64,000 bases of DNA from Margaritispora aquatica (GCA_007644065.1 VJWN01000012.1:981758-1045757); one strand, 5' to 3'. Shown: positions 24,947-34,997, numbered from the stretch's first letter. The notes: generated by a model from the sequence alone, not told the origin. Made by a program: numbers and translations.

Positions 24947-26631
24947 ATGCCTCGGTAAGTGTTCTAGCTTTCGCAGATGTCAACTTCTCTGACAAGTCCC
25001 AGAGAAATCATCACGGTACAGGCAGGCCAGTGCGGTAATAGCAGTGAGTCTTCTCAGCTATGTATGCTACAGAATTGAGTCTGATGGTAGTTTCAAGTTG
25101 GCAGCCAGTTCTGGCAGCAGTTGTGCCAGGAACATGGAATCAGTCAAGATGGGAACCTAGAGGAGTTTGCAACAGAGGGCGGGGATCGGAAGGATGTCTT
25201 CTTCTATCAGTCTGACGACACGAGATACATACCCAGGGCTATATTGATTGATCTCGAACCAAGAGTATGTGCGAAGCAGTATTTCTATTAAACCAAAAGA
25301 TCTAATGATGTTCCAGGTTATCAACGGTATCCAAACGGGACCATACAAGAACATCTACAACCCAGAGAACTTCTTTGTAGGCAAAAATGGAGTTGGAGCG
25401 GCGAATAATTGGGGAGATGGGTACCAGACGGGTGAATTAGTTCACGAAGACATTATGGAGATGATAGACCGAGAAGCGGATGGCAGCGACTCTCTGGAAG
25501 TGAGTATAAAACGATGATTACTATAGTGCCAGACTAACTCTTGAAGGGCTTCATGATGCTTCACTCGATAGCAGGAGGAACTGGATCTGGTCTTGGCTCA
25601 TTCCTTCTAGAAAGACTGAATGATCGATTTCCCAAGAAGATCATTCAAACATATTCAGTCTTCCCCGATACAACGAATTCGGGCGATGTCGTTGTCCACC
25701 CTTACAACAGTTTGCTGTCAATGCGAAGGTTGACACAAAATGCCGACTCGGTGGTTGTCCTCGATAACGGAGCCCTTTCTCGAATTGCAGCAGACAGGTT
25801 GCATGTCCAGGAACCTTCATTTCAGCAAACAAATCAACTTGTAGGCCTTGCAGCTGTTTTTTTCTTCAAATTTTTACTAAGCTTCATCAGGTCTCGACGG
25901 TCATGTCAGCAAGTACCACCACTCTACGATATCCTGGATATATGCACAATGATCTTGTTAGTATCGTGGCATCTCTAATTCCAACTCCTCGATGCCATTT
26001 CCTCATGACAGCATATACACCATTTACTGGCAACAATGTCGAACAAGCAAAGACCGTTCGCAAAACCACAGTTCTAGATGTAATGAGACGACTACTCCAA
26101 CCCAAGAACCGCATGGTATCAACAGTGCCTGGCAAGAAGAGCTGCTACATCTCAATTTTGAATGTCATCCAAGGAGATGTCGATCCTACCGATGTCCACA
26201 AGAGTCTTTTGCGTATCCGAGAGCGTAGATTGGCGACATTTATTCCTTGGGGACCAGCCAGTATTCAGGTTGCGTTAACGAAGAAAAGCCCATACATTCC
26301 CATGAATCACCGGGTCAGCGGTCTCATGCTCGCCAACCATACTAGTATAGCTACTGTAAGTTGATCACCATTTGTAATTAACTTCATGCTGACACAAGCA
26401 TAGCTGTTCAAACGTATCGTGAAGCAATATGATGGAATGAGAAAGCGAAATGCTTTCATGGAAGGTTACAAAAAGACTGCTCCATTTGCTGACAATCTCA
26501 ACGAATTTGATGAAGCACGGGAGGTAGTCACGGATCTAATCTCAGAGTACGAAGCAGCAGAGAATGCAGATTACCTGAATCCCGAAGGCGACAAAGCGGC
26601 AGGTGAATCTGGGGACAAGCGTGTATCATGA
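24947..26631 (+). CDS. Gamma-tubulin
   Basis: Seven exons (24947-24954, 25003-25043, 25098-25264, 25317-25499, 25547-25840, 25891-26355, 26404-26631) give 461 residues. The first exon is only 8 nt and encodes MPR with the next; splicing yields [15 protein letters not shown], the canonical gamma-tubulin start. The tubulin GTP-binding signature GGTGSGLGS is at about residue 142. Gamma-specific features include [50 protein letters not shown] and [17 protein letters not shown]. The protein nucleates microtubules at the spindle pole body within the gamma-tubulin complex. The residue after CGN is Ser, where Asn is usual. Head-to-head with NUP85. Confidence 0.97.
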
Positions 26632-26837
26632 TCTGGAAGGGATTTTTCGTTCGGAGTAAAGGTGTAGGAGGAAGAGCCGTTTGTTTCCCCGGGCGGAGTA
26701 CGATTGACGGCTTACGATACCAACATGAAGATTTTTTTTTCTGAATTTGTACCTCTTTTGGCTATGCTAATATTACAGGTTTATTGTATGCATGCAACTC
26801 ACTTTGTAGCATCCTTCAGCACGCTACTCAATCCCTC

Positions 26838-27095
26838 CTATCCCTGTCGTCCAACGCCACTGAGATCTGCACCTCCTTCTTCTCTAACACCACTTCCTTT
26901 CGTTGCTGGTTCCCTCAATCCAGTACTTGACTCTTCTCCTGTTGGGATATCGGGAAGCTTCTCGCCAGGCTTGATGTTGACTGTGCTTGGGTCTGCTGAG
27001 TTCCAATCTGACTTGACAGGCGGATCCTCTGGGCGAGGGAGATTTGCAACTCGCTCGGCAATGATATCTACTTTGCTCTTGGTTTCGCCGGTCAT
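26838..27095 (-). CDS. Small disordered conserved fungal protein
   Basis: A single exon of 85 codons: hydrophilic, rich in Pro, Glu, Lys and Gly, with no hydrophobic core (VKSDWNSADPSTVNIKP, GLREPATKGSGVR). It resembles small disordered proteins common in filamentous ascomycetes, often stress- or spore-associated, but I know no assigned function. It ends GVGRQG-stop; the same frame past the stop reads EGLSSVLK, so the end may have been shortened recently. It is divergent from another disordered gene at 27708. Confidence 0.6.
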   Translation of the reverse strand: MTGETKSKVDIIAERVANLPRPEDPPVKSDWNSADPSTVNIKPGEKLPDIPTGEESSTGLREPATKGSGVREEGGADLSGVGRQG

Positions 27096-27707
27096 TTTGA
27101 TGCTTGAGGAGTATCAGCTTGTGTTGAGAAGCAAAGGAAATCGACGTACTGTGTGCTGTTGTATGGAATATTGATCGAGCTGGGCTTGGAGTGTTGATTT
27201 CGGTTGAGAAGATGACTTCGCTTCAATTAATGGGCAGCTTGCTACTAATACTGACGCCAGTAGCCACAGCACTATCAGCTATTGCATGAGACATGGGAAT
27301 TAAAAATTCGATCGACCTCAAAATCTTTCATTCCGTGTGTCAACAAAGACCCACGTGATGCAATTGCCCCTCGATCCTCCTCGGTTGGGACCCCTCACTC
27401 GCCAATCTTGACGTCGTCTTTATTTATTCGCATCCACAGGGTTCACCTTTCTTCAACTTCGAGCAGAAATATACGACGAGATGATTGGGCTACATAACTC
27501 CATGCGAGTTTGCGGCTCTAAACTTTGACAAAGAGGTGACATCATAATGTTGATCTGCATCACCTCAGCTAGAGGGGAGCTAGGAAGCTTGATTGTGATG
27601 AGGGGTTGTCTTGAACATACGAGCACAAAAAATTGACCAAAACTGACCTTCATTAATATCAATTGATTAAAGGAATCTCTACTTTCAGCAAAGTGATACC
27701 CATTAAG
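27096..27707. promoter_or_regulatory. Divergent spacer between two disordered-protein genes
   Basis: About 610 bp between two start codons pointing away from each other. It contains CCACGTGAT-like sequence near 27351 and CCCCTC (reverse GAGGGG, an STRE-like element) at about 27367 and 27391. Shared stress regulation is inference. Confidence 0.35.
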
Positions 27708-28424
27708 ATGTCTACAAGAAACCCAACTCACGGAACTAAGGTATGTCCACTTCTCTTCTCGCTTGAATCGAATGTCTCCAAATCTCAAATCCCAATCCCT
27801 GTGTCGAACCATCACTAACAGCTCGAGGTCCATGACTCCTCCGCAGCACCCAAACACGAGAACCCAGGTCCCATAACATCCGACTCCCTCGCCGCCGAAT
27901 CCAGCACCTTCCAAGATTCCAACCCCAACTCCAACCCGCTCGGCGTACGCGGAGCCTCTTCCACATTCGCCAACACCACCACCACGGGTGCAACACGCCT
28001 CGACCCGGCTCCTGACGCTGAAGCCCGCAAAGCAGAGGAAGACTGGGCCGCCGAGAAGCAATACGGCGCCAATGCCAACAAGTACCAAGCCAACCCGCCC
28101 TCTGGCGGCAAGACCGGCGAGTACGCGACTGGGCTTGGTAGCTCGGGAGCGGGCACGGGCAGGGTCGATGAGGCGCCTAGTTATGTGAATAGTCAGTTTG
28201 TGGACACGGCGGGGCCGAAGGGGAAGAATTTAAAAGAGGGCGGGTTCACCAGTGATGATAAGAAAAACGCGAGTTTTACTTCGGAGATTGGTGGGAAGAA
28301 TGACCCGGGCAGAGCGGCGGAGGATAAGATGTTTAGGGGGAATGCGGGGCCTAGGCAGCCCGCGCAGGAGGGTGGGATGGGTGAGAATGTTTATGAGGAG
28401 TTGAGGAGAGATGAGTCTGCTTAA
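27708..28424 (+). CDS. Conserved disordered fungal protein, unknown function
   Basis: Two exons, 27708-27740 (MSTRNPTHGTK) and 27822-28424, give 211 residues. It is rich in Gly, Ala, Ser and Asn and without hydrophobic segments. Recognisable stretches are LEVHDSSAAPKHENPG, SDSLAAESSTFQ, EARKAEEDWAAEKQYGAN and GPKGKNLKEGGF, ending ENVYEELRRDESA. The start and the splice are supported by an exact in-frame join. I recall similar unannotated proteins across filamentous ascomycetes but know no assigned role; the composition is like that of hydrophilins. It shares an upstream region with the small disordered gene at 26838-27095. Confidence 0.7.
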
Positions 28425-28796
28425 GCTGTATGTATGTGTATCATAGGATTGATATGAGCGGAGATCAAATCTCACTGGCTATAATTGAATGAAAATTATC
28501 TGTACAAGTAATAACAGTCATGTATCTACAGGTAATTGAGTGATGCATATTCGTATATTCATGGTTTAAACATGAGTCAACATGAGAATATAATCGAGTT
28601 CATAAGCGAACTTGAGATAAGGTTGTTGGCATAAAGTCATGCTATACGTGAGCTATTATGTGCTTCGTATGATAATACAGTGGATAAGGTAACATAAATT
28701 GGATATTCGCCAGTTCGCTGAAACGCTGCAATTTTGTCCAACCAACCCAAACACCTTGCAATGCAGCCGATTAAATAATAACGCTTATTCACATAT
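28425..28796. other. Intergenic between convergent genes
   Basis: About 370 AT-rich bases holding the 3' ends of two convergent genes. No further feature. Confidence 0.5.
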
Positions 28797-30446
28797 TCAA
28801 GGCCAAGCTCCAGGATCTATCTCCGTGCCTAAATCTCTATCCTCAAGGAACGTCCGACCCCTGAGCTGTTCAGGCAGATATTCCTGAACCACTTTCCCAT
28901 CTTTATAATTTGGATTATACTTGTACTGATCTCCATAGCCCAGCTCTTTCATCAATTTCGTCGGTGCATTTCTCAGATGAATTGGGATGGGCAGACCAGC
29001 AACACCAGGTTCTCGCAGTGCTGCATATGCATTGCTCAGTCCTCGATATGCCCTCGTGCTCTTGGGAGCTAGACATAGAGCCACGCAACAGTGTGCAAGA
29101 TTTATCCTGCACTCTGGCATGCCGATTGTCTGAGCTGCGGCATATGCTGCTGTTGCGAGAGGGAGCATGGTGTTATCTGCAAGTCCAACGTCTTCGGACG
29201 CAACTGCTACCATTCGTCTGGCGACGTAGAGGGGGTCTTCGCCTGACTGCAACATGCGAGCGAGATAGTAAAGTGCAGCATCTGGATCACTACCTCGTAT
29301 GCTCTTGTGGAAAGCGGAGATTGTGTCGTAATGCTGGTCACCGGCTCGGTCGTACACGAGAGTCTTTGTGAGTGCTGATTTGATCTCTTCCTTTGTCATG
29401 GTCGGTCGAGTCGAGAGCCCCATGGCTAATTCAAGTAGGTTGAGAGCTGTTCTTGCATCTCCATCTGAGAAGGAAGCTAAATACTTGAGCAGTTCCGAAT
29501 CCACAAGATCAGATGGTGTGTAGTTGTGTCCTTCCTTAGCGAGAGCTCGCTCTAAAATCTGAAGGATGTCTTCATCTGTTAATTTCTGCAGCGTGAAAGT
29601 CCTACACCTAGACAGAAGAGCATTCTGCACTTTGAAAGATGGATTCTCTGTCGTTGCTCCAATAAGGGTGATTTGTCCAGACTCGACAGGGCCTAGAAAT
29701 ACATCTTGCTGTGATTTTGAAAACCGATGTATTTCATCACAGAATATGATGGTCTTCCTTCCTGTCAAGCCTAGCTCGCCCTTCGCCTCTGCAAATATCT
29801 TCTTGCACTCTCCAACACCAGAGCTGGTGCTGTTGATCTCCACGAATCGACTTCCAACCATCGAGGCTATACACCGAGCAATGGTGGTTTTCCCCTGCCC
29901 AGCTCCTCCCCACAGTATCATCGATGGTACTCGGTCCTGCTCAATCAAGCTCCGCAGTACACCTTGTGGTCCAACCAATTCTTGACCGCAGACGTCGTCA
30001 AGTTTGGTAGGTCGCATTCGTTCTGCTAATGGTGCTGCCTTTTGAAAGGCATTTGTCTTTGGTTTCTTGACTACTGGTATATCTTCGACCCTGATTGCTG
30101 AATCTGACTCTTGCTTGACCGATTGAACATCTGCGATATCTTCGAAAGACCGCTTCCGACTTGGTATTGGGGTTGTGCCATTATTCTGTACTTTAGGTTG
30201 CAAATTTAGTGCTGGGCCTGGTTCCGTCTTTGGAGTTATATTTGAAGCTGCCTTTTTGGCAGCAGGTGTCTGGAAGAAACTCGATACAGATGGTTTTTGC
30301 GTCGAAGAGGGTTTCTGGGTGGATGAGCCATTCTGTTGAGTAAGTGGCGGGGTGCCATTGTCCAGATAATTCTCACATCCAGAATCAATATGTGGGTTAA
30401 TATCTCTTGATCTGACTTGTTTTCCACAGATAGGACAGTCTACCAT
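28797..30446 (-). CDS. MGS1: MGS1/WRNIP1 AAA+ ATPase (DNA replication maintenance)
   Basis: An intronless gene of 549 codons. The N-terminal UBZ4 zinc finger is CPICGKQV...HIDSGC (residues 4-24). After a disordered linker comes the AAA+ module: Walker A GGAGQGKT (about 178-185), Walker B FCDEIHRF, and sensor region ATTENPSF. The C-terminal MgsA-type tetramerisation domain follows (SIRGSDPDAALYYLARML, RRMVAVASEDVGLAD, NLAHCCVALCLAPKS). MGS1/WRNIP1 acts at stalled replication forks and binds ubiquitinated PCNA through the UBZ finger. The ATG at 30446 directly precedes VDCPICGK, and two ACGCGT boxes lie 82-115 bp upstream, in keeping with S-phase control. Confidence 0.96.
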   Translation of the reverse strand: MVDCPICGKQVRSRDINPHIDSGCENYLDNGTPPLTQQNGSSTQKPSSTQKPSVSSFFQTPAAKKAASNITPKTEPGPALNLQPKVQNNGTTPIPSRKRSFEDIADVQSVKQESDSAIRVEDIPVVKKPKTNAFQKAAPLAERMRPTKLDDVCGQELVGPQGVLRSLIEQDRVPSMILWGGAGQGKTTIARCIASMVGSRFVEINSTSSGVGECKKIFAEAKGELGLTGRKTIIFCDEIHRFSKSQQDVFLGPVESGQITLIGATTENPSFKVQNALLSRCRTFTLQKLTDEDILQILERALAKEGHNYTPSDLVDSELLKYLASFSDGDARTALNLLELAMGLSTRPTMTKEEIKSALTKTLVYDRAGDQHYDTISAFHKSIRGSDPDAALYYLARMLQSGEDPLYVARRMVAVASEDVGLADNTMLPLATAAYAAAQTIGMPECRINLAHCCVALCLAPKSTRAYRGLSNAYAALREPGVAGLPIPIHLRNAPTKLMKELGYGDQYKYNPNYKDGKVVQEYLPEQLRGRTFLEDRDLGTEIDPGAWP

Positions 30447-30527
30447 GGTGAAAGCAATGCAACAGCTGTTCGGGATATTTGGTGAAGTATCTCGTGTGCA
30501 AAATTGTAGTGGTATATTCCTGGTGTG

Positions 30528-30561
30528 ACGCGTCGTGCCATTGGAACTTTTAGAGACGCGT
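30528..30561. promoter_or_regulatory. Two MluI cell-cycle boxes (ACGCGT) upstream of MGS1
   Basis: ACGCGT at 30528-30533 and 30556-30561, both within 115 bp of the MGS1 start. In yeasts this hexamer is bound by MBF, which drives DNA-replication genes at G1/S. Confidence 0.6.
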
Positions 30562-30919
30562 TCCAGGCACCGCTACAGTGGCTCTTCCTCAATCAACAGG
30601 GGTCAATTTAGTGCCTTCGGCATTCAAGTCCTTCAAGGTTTCAACTTCCAGTGCTATCCGCTCAATGCTTAACTTGATATCTTATAAATTCTGGGTATTC
30701 TTGCGACACAGAGGTTGGAGAGAGCTTTCCTCACTCGACTTCTCAGTCGTTAGCACGAGGCGAAGAAATACTTATCTCATTGCTCTCAGCATTTAAATAC
30801 GAGAAGTGCCGGAATTGATATAAACTAACTGCACAGTGGCGTCAGCCCAGATACAGGCTTCTTTAAGGGTGTGCCGTATGTATCGAAATGTCAATTGACA
30901 ATGATACTAGATATCTGGG

Positions 30920-31700
30920 TTACTTTGGTTTTCCTTCAAAAATCAAATCTTCTCGGTTTGGGTTGCTCTTGGCGCTTTCAAACAGGATCCCGTCTGCTTC
31001 GTAGTACAGAGGTAGGATTTCGAAATTACTCTCCTTGCTGATCTGGAAGCACACTCCACGACGATGCTGTTGTTTTGCACCAACGAGGCCCTTACAACGA
31101 GAAGTAAGTATCCAAGCCAGTCAATATCTAACGTGCTTCTGAAATCTTGGTTATTTTTGTCAGTATTTTAATTTGTCCAAGTACAATTTTTCCTAAATAT
31201 CAAGAAGTCTCCTTACTGTATTTGCAATGTTGAGTCTCACATCATGGCAGCAAGCCTTTTGGACTGCCTCTTTAGCGTTGGCCAGTGTCATTGCATATTC
31301 TTGCGTGAAAGCAAGACCTTCAAGGATGCGATTGAAATGATTCAAGAGGCAGGCCTTCGTAGGTATTCCTCATCATTGAGATATCAATTCAGATGGCATT
31401 GCCGTGGGTCGGAAGTCAACCTTCTAAAGAGCACGCAAGCCTACCGAAGATACTACCATTCTCGTCCTTCATAATGGCCTTCAGCGCAATCCCAGTTACT
31501 AGGTGCGGGCTGCAGAGTGTCTCCCAGATTATTTCCTGTATCAGTTGCCAGGGGCATGGCGACCTTTCGAGTTCAGGCCAAGAAGTTGTATCGAACAGAC
31601 ACTGGCGATACTGGATTTGAAGACGACATTAGTGATGACGCCGAGGCAGTTTGACATTGTGAATGCGTACGAAGAGCCGGATAGACTAACTGGTCGGAAA
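30920..31700 (-). pseudogene. Decayed protein gene, family not recognised
   Basis: Minus-strand coding-like blocks appear in order but not as one frame. A block near 31590-31450 reads [19 protein letters not shown] and continues SNWDCAEGHYEGRE. A second block (about 31425-31205) reads DFRPTAMPSELISQ, two consecutive TGA codons, then NRILEGLAFTQEYAMTLANA with EAVQKACCHD. An intron-like gap (GTAAGG to TTGTAAG) follows, and a third block reads GLVGAKQQHRRGVCFQIS then LPLYYEADGILFES, ending with TAA at 30920-30922. The double TGA could come from CGA CGA by C-to-T change, as in repeat-induced point mutation. A living gene with other introns is possible but less likely. Confidence 0.35.
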
Positions 31701-31761
31701 GGAGAGAGAAGTGTGTAGATTGAAAGAGCATACCAGGTTTCTGCAGTAAGTGCACAAGCTT

Positions 31762-32747
31762 CGGATGGATTTCCTTGTCGTGTTAGTTTGAGAGACCAAA
31801 ATTAGGGGTGTGATAGTCTCAACTAGCATTTGTTTCCTAGTAATGATTGAAGCAAACAGGTTTTAAGTATACTTTAATGAGAATGGATTCCGCTAAATGT
31901 GTCAAAATCAAAGTACACTTGACTAGCTCTAGTTAAGATGTCAATTCTTTCTAGGGAAGTGAAGCAATGTACGAGCACAAAGCGTTGGGGGAAAACACCC
32001 CGACCATCATCTGAGCCTCAAGCATTATTACCTTACCCCCTAGCTATTGCATATATACTTAGGCAGTAGGCATGTTGAAGTGATCGACAAGGACTCTTGT
32101 CTACGTTTAGTTAACTAACTATTGTTTTTCCAGAACCTTCTTCACTTTTAAGATGGTTGCTCTTCATTTTTCGCAACATGCACCTCTCAATTCGCAATTA
32201 GCTGTCATGAAACCCCAAGATGCTCCAACATTACCTTACAAGTTACCTTCAAAAAATTTTGACTCGTGAGCAAACACTCTTTCGAAAATGTAGACCTTAT
32301 GTCGTCAAGTGTTTGTGGCCCAAAGCGTGCGGCGAGCTCGGGATACCACACTTGATCTAAGCCAATAGGCAACTGTGACGCTGTTAGCGAGAGAGAATAG
32401 TTAGGGGGTATGGTGAGTAACTAACAGAGAGCTGATTTTTGTAAAGTTGGGGGAAACGGTTGGTTAAATAGTTGAGAATTCGACGGTTGTCGCTAGTTGG
32501 AGGAGTACTTATCTCTGCTCTATATTCAAGCCAAGTGAACTGTCGTCTTGAGGTTGAGAAGATGTTTGGTGTTGAGCTCTCAATATAATAGAGGTAGGTA
32601 ATAGTCTTGCTTTGAATCTGCCTTACCTCCTTATCTGCCTGATTTCGCTATACTACAAAGCATGAAATCCCATTCATCCAGGCTGCCCAGTCCTAGGTAG
32701 GTAGTGATTCCGTCCTCTTACACCATCCCGTGACCTTACAGAGCAAA
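31762..32747. other. Intergenic, no gene seen
   Basis: About 1 kb of AT-rich DNA upstream of U2 copy 2, with scattered GTAGGTA-type short repeats. No open frame or RNA supported. Confidence 0.5.
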
Positions 32748-32846
32748 ATCACATGATCTAGAGCTAACAGAGCAAACAGAAGCAAACACCCCTCGCTAGT
32801 CTAGCTCCAACTAGCGCCACTCGTTCGAATTCTCAAGTATATATAT
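32748..32846 (+). promoter_or_regulatory. U2 snRNA copy 2 promoter elements
   Basis: ATCACATGAT at 32748-32757 (shared with copy 3), AGCAAACAGAAGCAAAC at 32771-32787 (shared with copy 1), CTAGCGCC at 32811-32818 (shared with copy 3) and a TATATATAT box at 32838-32846, about 55 nt before the RNA. Confidence 0.6.
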
Positions 32847-32892
32847 CCTCCTCTTCGTCCTCCTTCAAACCTTTCTTTTCCTTTCTCTCCTT

Positions 32893-33074
32893 AGCTCTCT
32901 TTGCCTATTGGCTTAGATCAAGTGTAGTATCTGTTCTTTTCAGTTTAATCTCTGAAAGATTCCCAAGGGAATCACATTGATTATTCCTATTTTTGTATTA
33001 CGGGAGAAGATCTCTGAGCTTGCTCATGTTTTCTTCCACTGTGACACTGGTATTTCACTGCCTCCAGTTGTCGC
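32893..33074 (+). ncRNA. U2 snRNA, copy 2 (uninterrupted)
   Basis: Nearly identical to copy 1 from the 5' end (AGCTCTCTTTGCC) through the Sm site. GTAGTA branch-site recognition element is at 32924-32929. Stem IIa is TTTCAG/CTGAAA (32938-32943 with 32952-32957). Stem IIb is GATTCC-CAAG-GGAATC (32958-32973), with a C for T change in the loop. The Sm site ATTTTTG is at 32989-32995, and the stem-loop IV sequence CTGG-TATTTCACTGCCT-CCAG at 33047-33067. The stem III region between the Sm site and stem-loop IV differs from copy 1, so this is not a very recent duplicate. Termini are approximate. Confidence 0.95.
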
Positions 33075-33114
33075 GAAGGTTCTTCCTTTCATTGCTTGAT
33101 CTGCTGGTCAGAAA

Positions 33115-33770
33115 TGCGAAGAAGGCTGTTCTGGGATTGTAATCGTGCAGTGGAAGGAAGAGTTGGACTACAAAAGCTGTTTGATCGAGTTTACGGAACA
33201 GATTCTGGCGCGAGTATCAGCAGCAGATCATAACAAGCAGATGCTACGGAGCAGTAAAGATGCAGAAATACTGATGGCAAGCTTGAAGGAGGAAGGAATT
33301 CTCACGCAGGAAAAGTAGCTAATCTGATACTCCGTTACAGAAAATACATTGAAAGAAGTTTACAGATCGAAAGGAGTCCATAGACAAATCTGTCAAGGAT
33401 CCCACTGCCTGTTTTAGGTATTTCACGTCTCCAAATAGCACCTCCACGGATCTGCGTCGACGGCCTGAAACCAATGAACCATCGCAGCAACTGCCAACAA
33501 GGCTCACATGCAAGTCAAGATCAATGACGAAATCACACGCGCCCTGAAGGTTCTGGTACAATCAGAGATACAGTGACGTAGCAGCAGGGCTGAGGAAACA
33601 TCAAGAAGCAGCTAGGCCAGACCTACAAAGAAAGAATATCTGCAGCGCAGCTGCAGAAAGGATTGGAGTGATCACATACAAGTAATGGGTGGAACCTGGA
33701 TGTTTAGACTGCGGTCTCTTGATCCGTGAGGGCTTCTTGCTGGGCTGGTACACTTCACTGGCATACTGAA
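33115..33770 (+). pseudogene. Decayed protein gene fragment, family not recognised
   Basis: Just after U2 copy 2, plus-strand coding-like blocks lie in different frames. One reads IVIVQWKEELDYKSCLIEF, continuing QILARVSAADHNKQMLRSS and LMASLKEEGILTQEK before a TAG at 33315. A second (from about 33345) reads DRKESIDKSVKDPTACFRYF through SMTKSHAP, is broken by TGA, then continues RFWYNQRYSDVAAGLRKH and SAAAERIGVITYK to TAA. Helical charged blocks, interrupted by stops and frame changes, suggest an old dead gene. I cannot name a family. Confidence 0.35.
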
Positions 33771-34718
33771 ACCAGACTATGACGGCAAAGGACTAGATAG
33801 GTCAGGTGGAATTCAAGCTACAGATGCAAGTCTTGCACTGCTCTTTAGATCGAAATCTCTAAGAAACTGTGTGCTTTCGAAATCTGCCGTGCATCTACGA
33901 GCTGTTTGATACTGGCAGGTTATAGGCTACCTGCATGACACGTCCGAGTTGCTGCCTACAATGCCACACACCGTCAAAGAGGTTGACCAAAGCATTAGGT
34001 TATATTACGACATGATGGAGATATAGAGCTGATCGATTGATTAATCACAGACACGCTAGCTGTAGTGACTAAACTTGGTGCTTAGATATAGCCTGGCTTT
34101 GACAGGCTAGCTACTACCTGACTGTCGACCTTTCATAAAAGTAGGATGTGAAAGATATATACTAATCCATGCTATAACTCTTTACGATTGATGACATGAT
34201 ATGGGAAATCGGACTCCTTGTTGATTTTCCTTCAGGTAAAAACCAAGGCAAGACCAGGCCACAGCTTCCACGCAAGATCACATCCTCAGTAAACTTGAAC
34301 AGCATTATCTATCTTCCTACAAAGAAATTTAAATAAGCAAACAGACATTTCTTTTGTCCGACAAAGGAGAGTAGCAAAGGCAAACCCAGGGTCTCGGTTT
34401 AGAGTTAAGGCAGGAGCTAGCGTCTCTTCTCACCTGTGGGATGGGATCAGAAGCACCTTTGAATGACCCAACCTTTCCCACAGCAATTCAGAGACATTTT
34501 TTGTGTGCGTGTAGAATGAAATTCCTATTTGCTTTTAGAATTTTATGCTGTGTTGATTTTGTTGTTTTCTTTGACATCCACTGCATGTGCCTCGCTTAAG
34601 CGAGCTGTCCGTCTTGCTCAACCACCACAACACTTCCAAAGAACATCCGATTCACTTTCCAGCTTTCAACAAGGCTGAGTACCCTACATACGCTTCCATT
34701 CAGGTATTCTAGAAAACC
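33771..34718. other. Intergenic, no gene seen
   Basis: About 950 bp between the decayed fragment and the U2 copy 3 promoter. No supported open frame. A single AGCAAACAGA occurs near 34337, too far upstream to be part of the U2 promoter with confidence. Confidence 0.5.
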
Positions 34719-34793
34719 ATCACATGATTCTCCTCCTCGAAAGCGAGCTAAGCCCACTAGCGCCGTTTCCTAAACCTCCCACATCTATATAAA
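34719..34793 (+). promoter_or_regulatory. U2 snRNA copy 3 promoter elements
   Basis: ATCACATGAT at 34719-34728 and CTAGCGCC at 34757-34764, both shared with copy 2 in the same order, then TATATAAA at 34786-34793. The TATA box lies 41 nt upstream of the proposed RNA start at 34827. If the RNA instead began at the uninterrupted core near 34875, the distance would be about 89 nt, unlike the other copies. This spacing supports the 8-nt first exon. Confidence 0.6.
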
Positions 34794-34834
34794 CTCCTCT
34801 TCGCCCCCTCCCTCCGAGAGAAAATCAGCTCTCT

Positions 34835-34884
34835 GTACGTCAACAATCCCGACCCCAAGAAGACATCCTCTAATAGCTTCGCAG
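34835..34884 (+). other. Putative spliceosomal intron 1 inside U2 copy 3 (50 nt)
   Basis: Begins GTACGT, ends CGCAG, with a CTAAT branch-like motif at 34870-34874 (branch A about 11 nt from the acceptor). Its removal joins AGCTCTCT to TTGCCTATTGG, exactly as in the uninterrupted copies. It lies in the U2 segment that pairs with the U6 3' region (helix II). Confidence 0.75.
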
Positions 34885-34917
34885 TTGCCTATTGGCTTAG
34901 ATCAAGTGTAGTATCTG

Positions 34918-34997
34918 GTATGTCCTCCTCCTTCTCCTTGTGCCTCCCCAACTTCAGCTTCCCTTGACAAATCTTGCTGACCTTGGTACCACCACAG
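34918..34997 (+). other. Putative spliceosomal intron 2 inside U2 copy 3 (80 nt)
   Basis: Begins GTATGT, ends CACAG, with TTGCTGAC at 34974-34981 (branch A at 34980, 17 nt before the end), matching the branch consensus of this genome's mRNA introns. It interrupts the RNA 3 nt after GTAGTA, between ATCTG and TTCT, which are contiguous in copies 1 and 2. The whole tract is absent from those copies. Confidence 0.88.

Noticed and set aside
32815..32840. CGTTCGAATTC near U2 copy 2, like a tRNA B box
   Set aside because: No matching A box, acceptor stem or cloverleaf around it; it lies between the U2 promoter elements and TATA box.
34872..34890. AGCTTCGCAGTTGCC as the 5' end of U2 copy 3
   Set aside because: It diverges from the other copies exactly upstream of TTGCC, whereas AGCTCTCT at 34827 restores full identity when the GT-AG insert is removed and gives a more normal TATA spacing.
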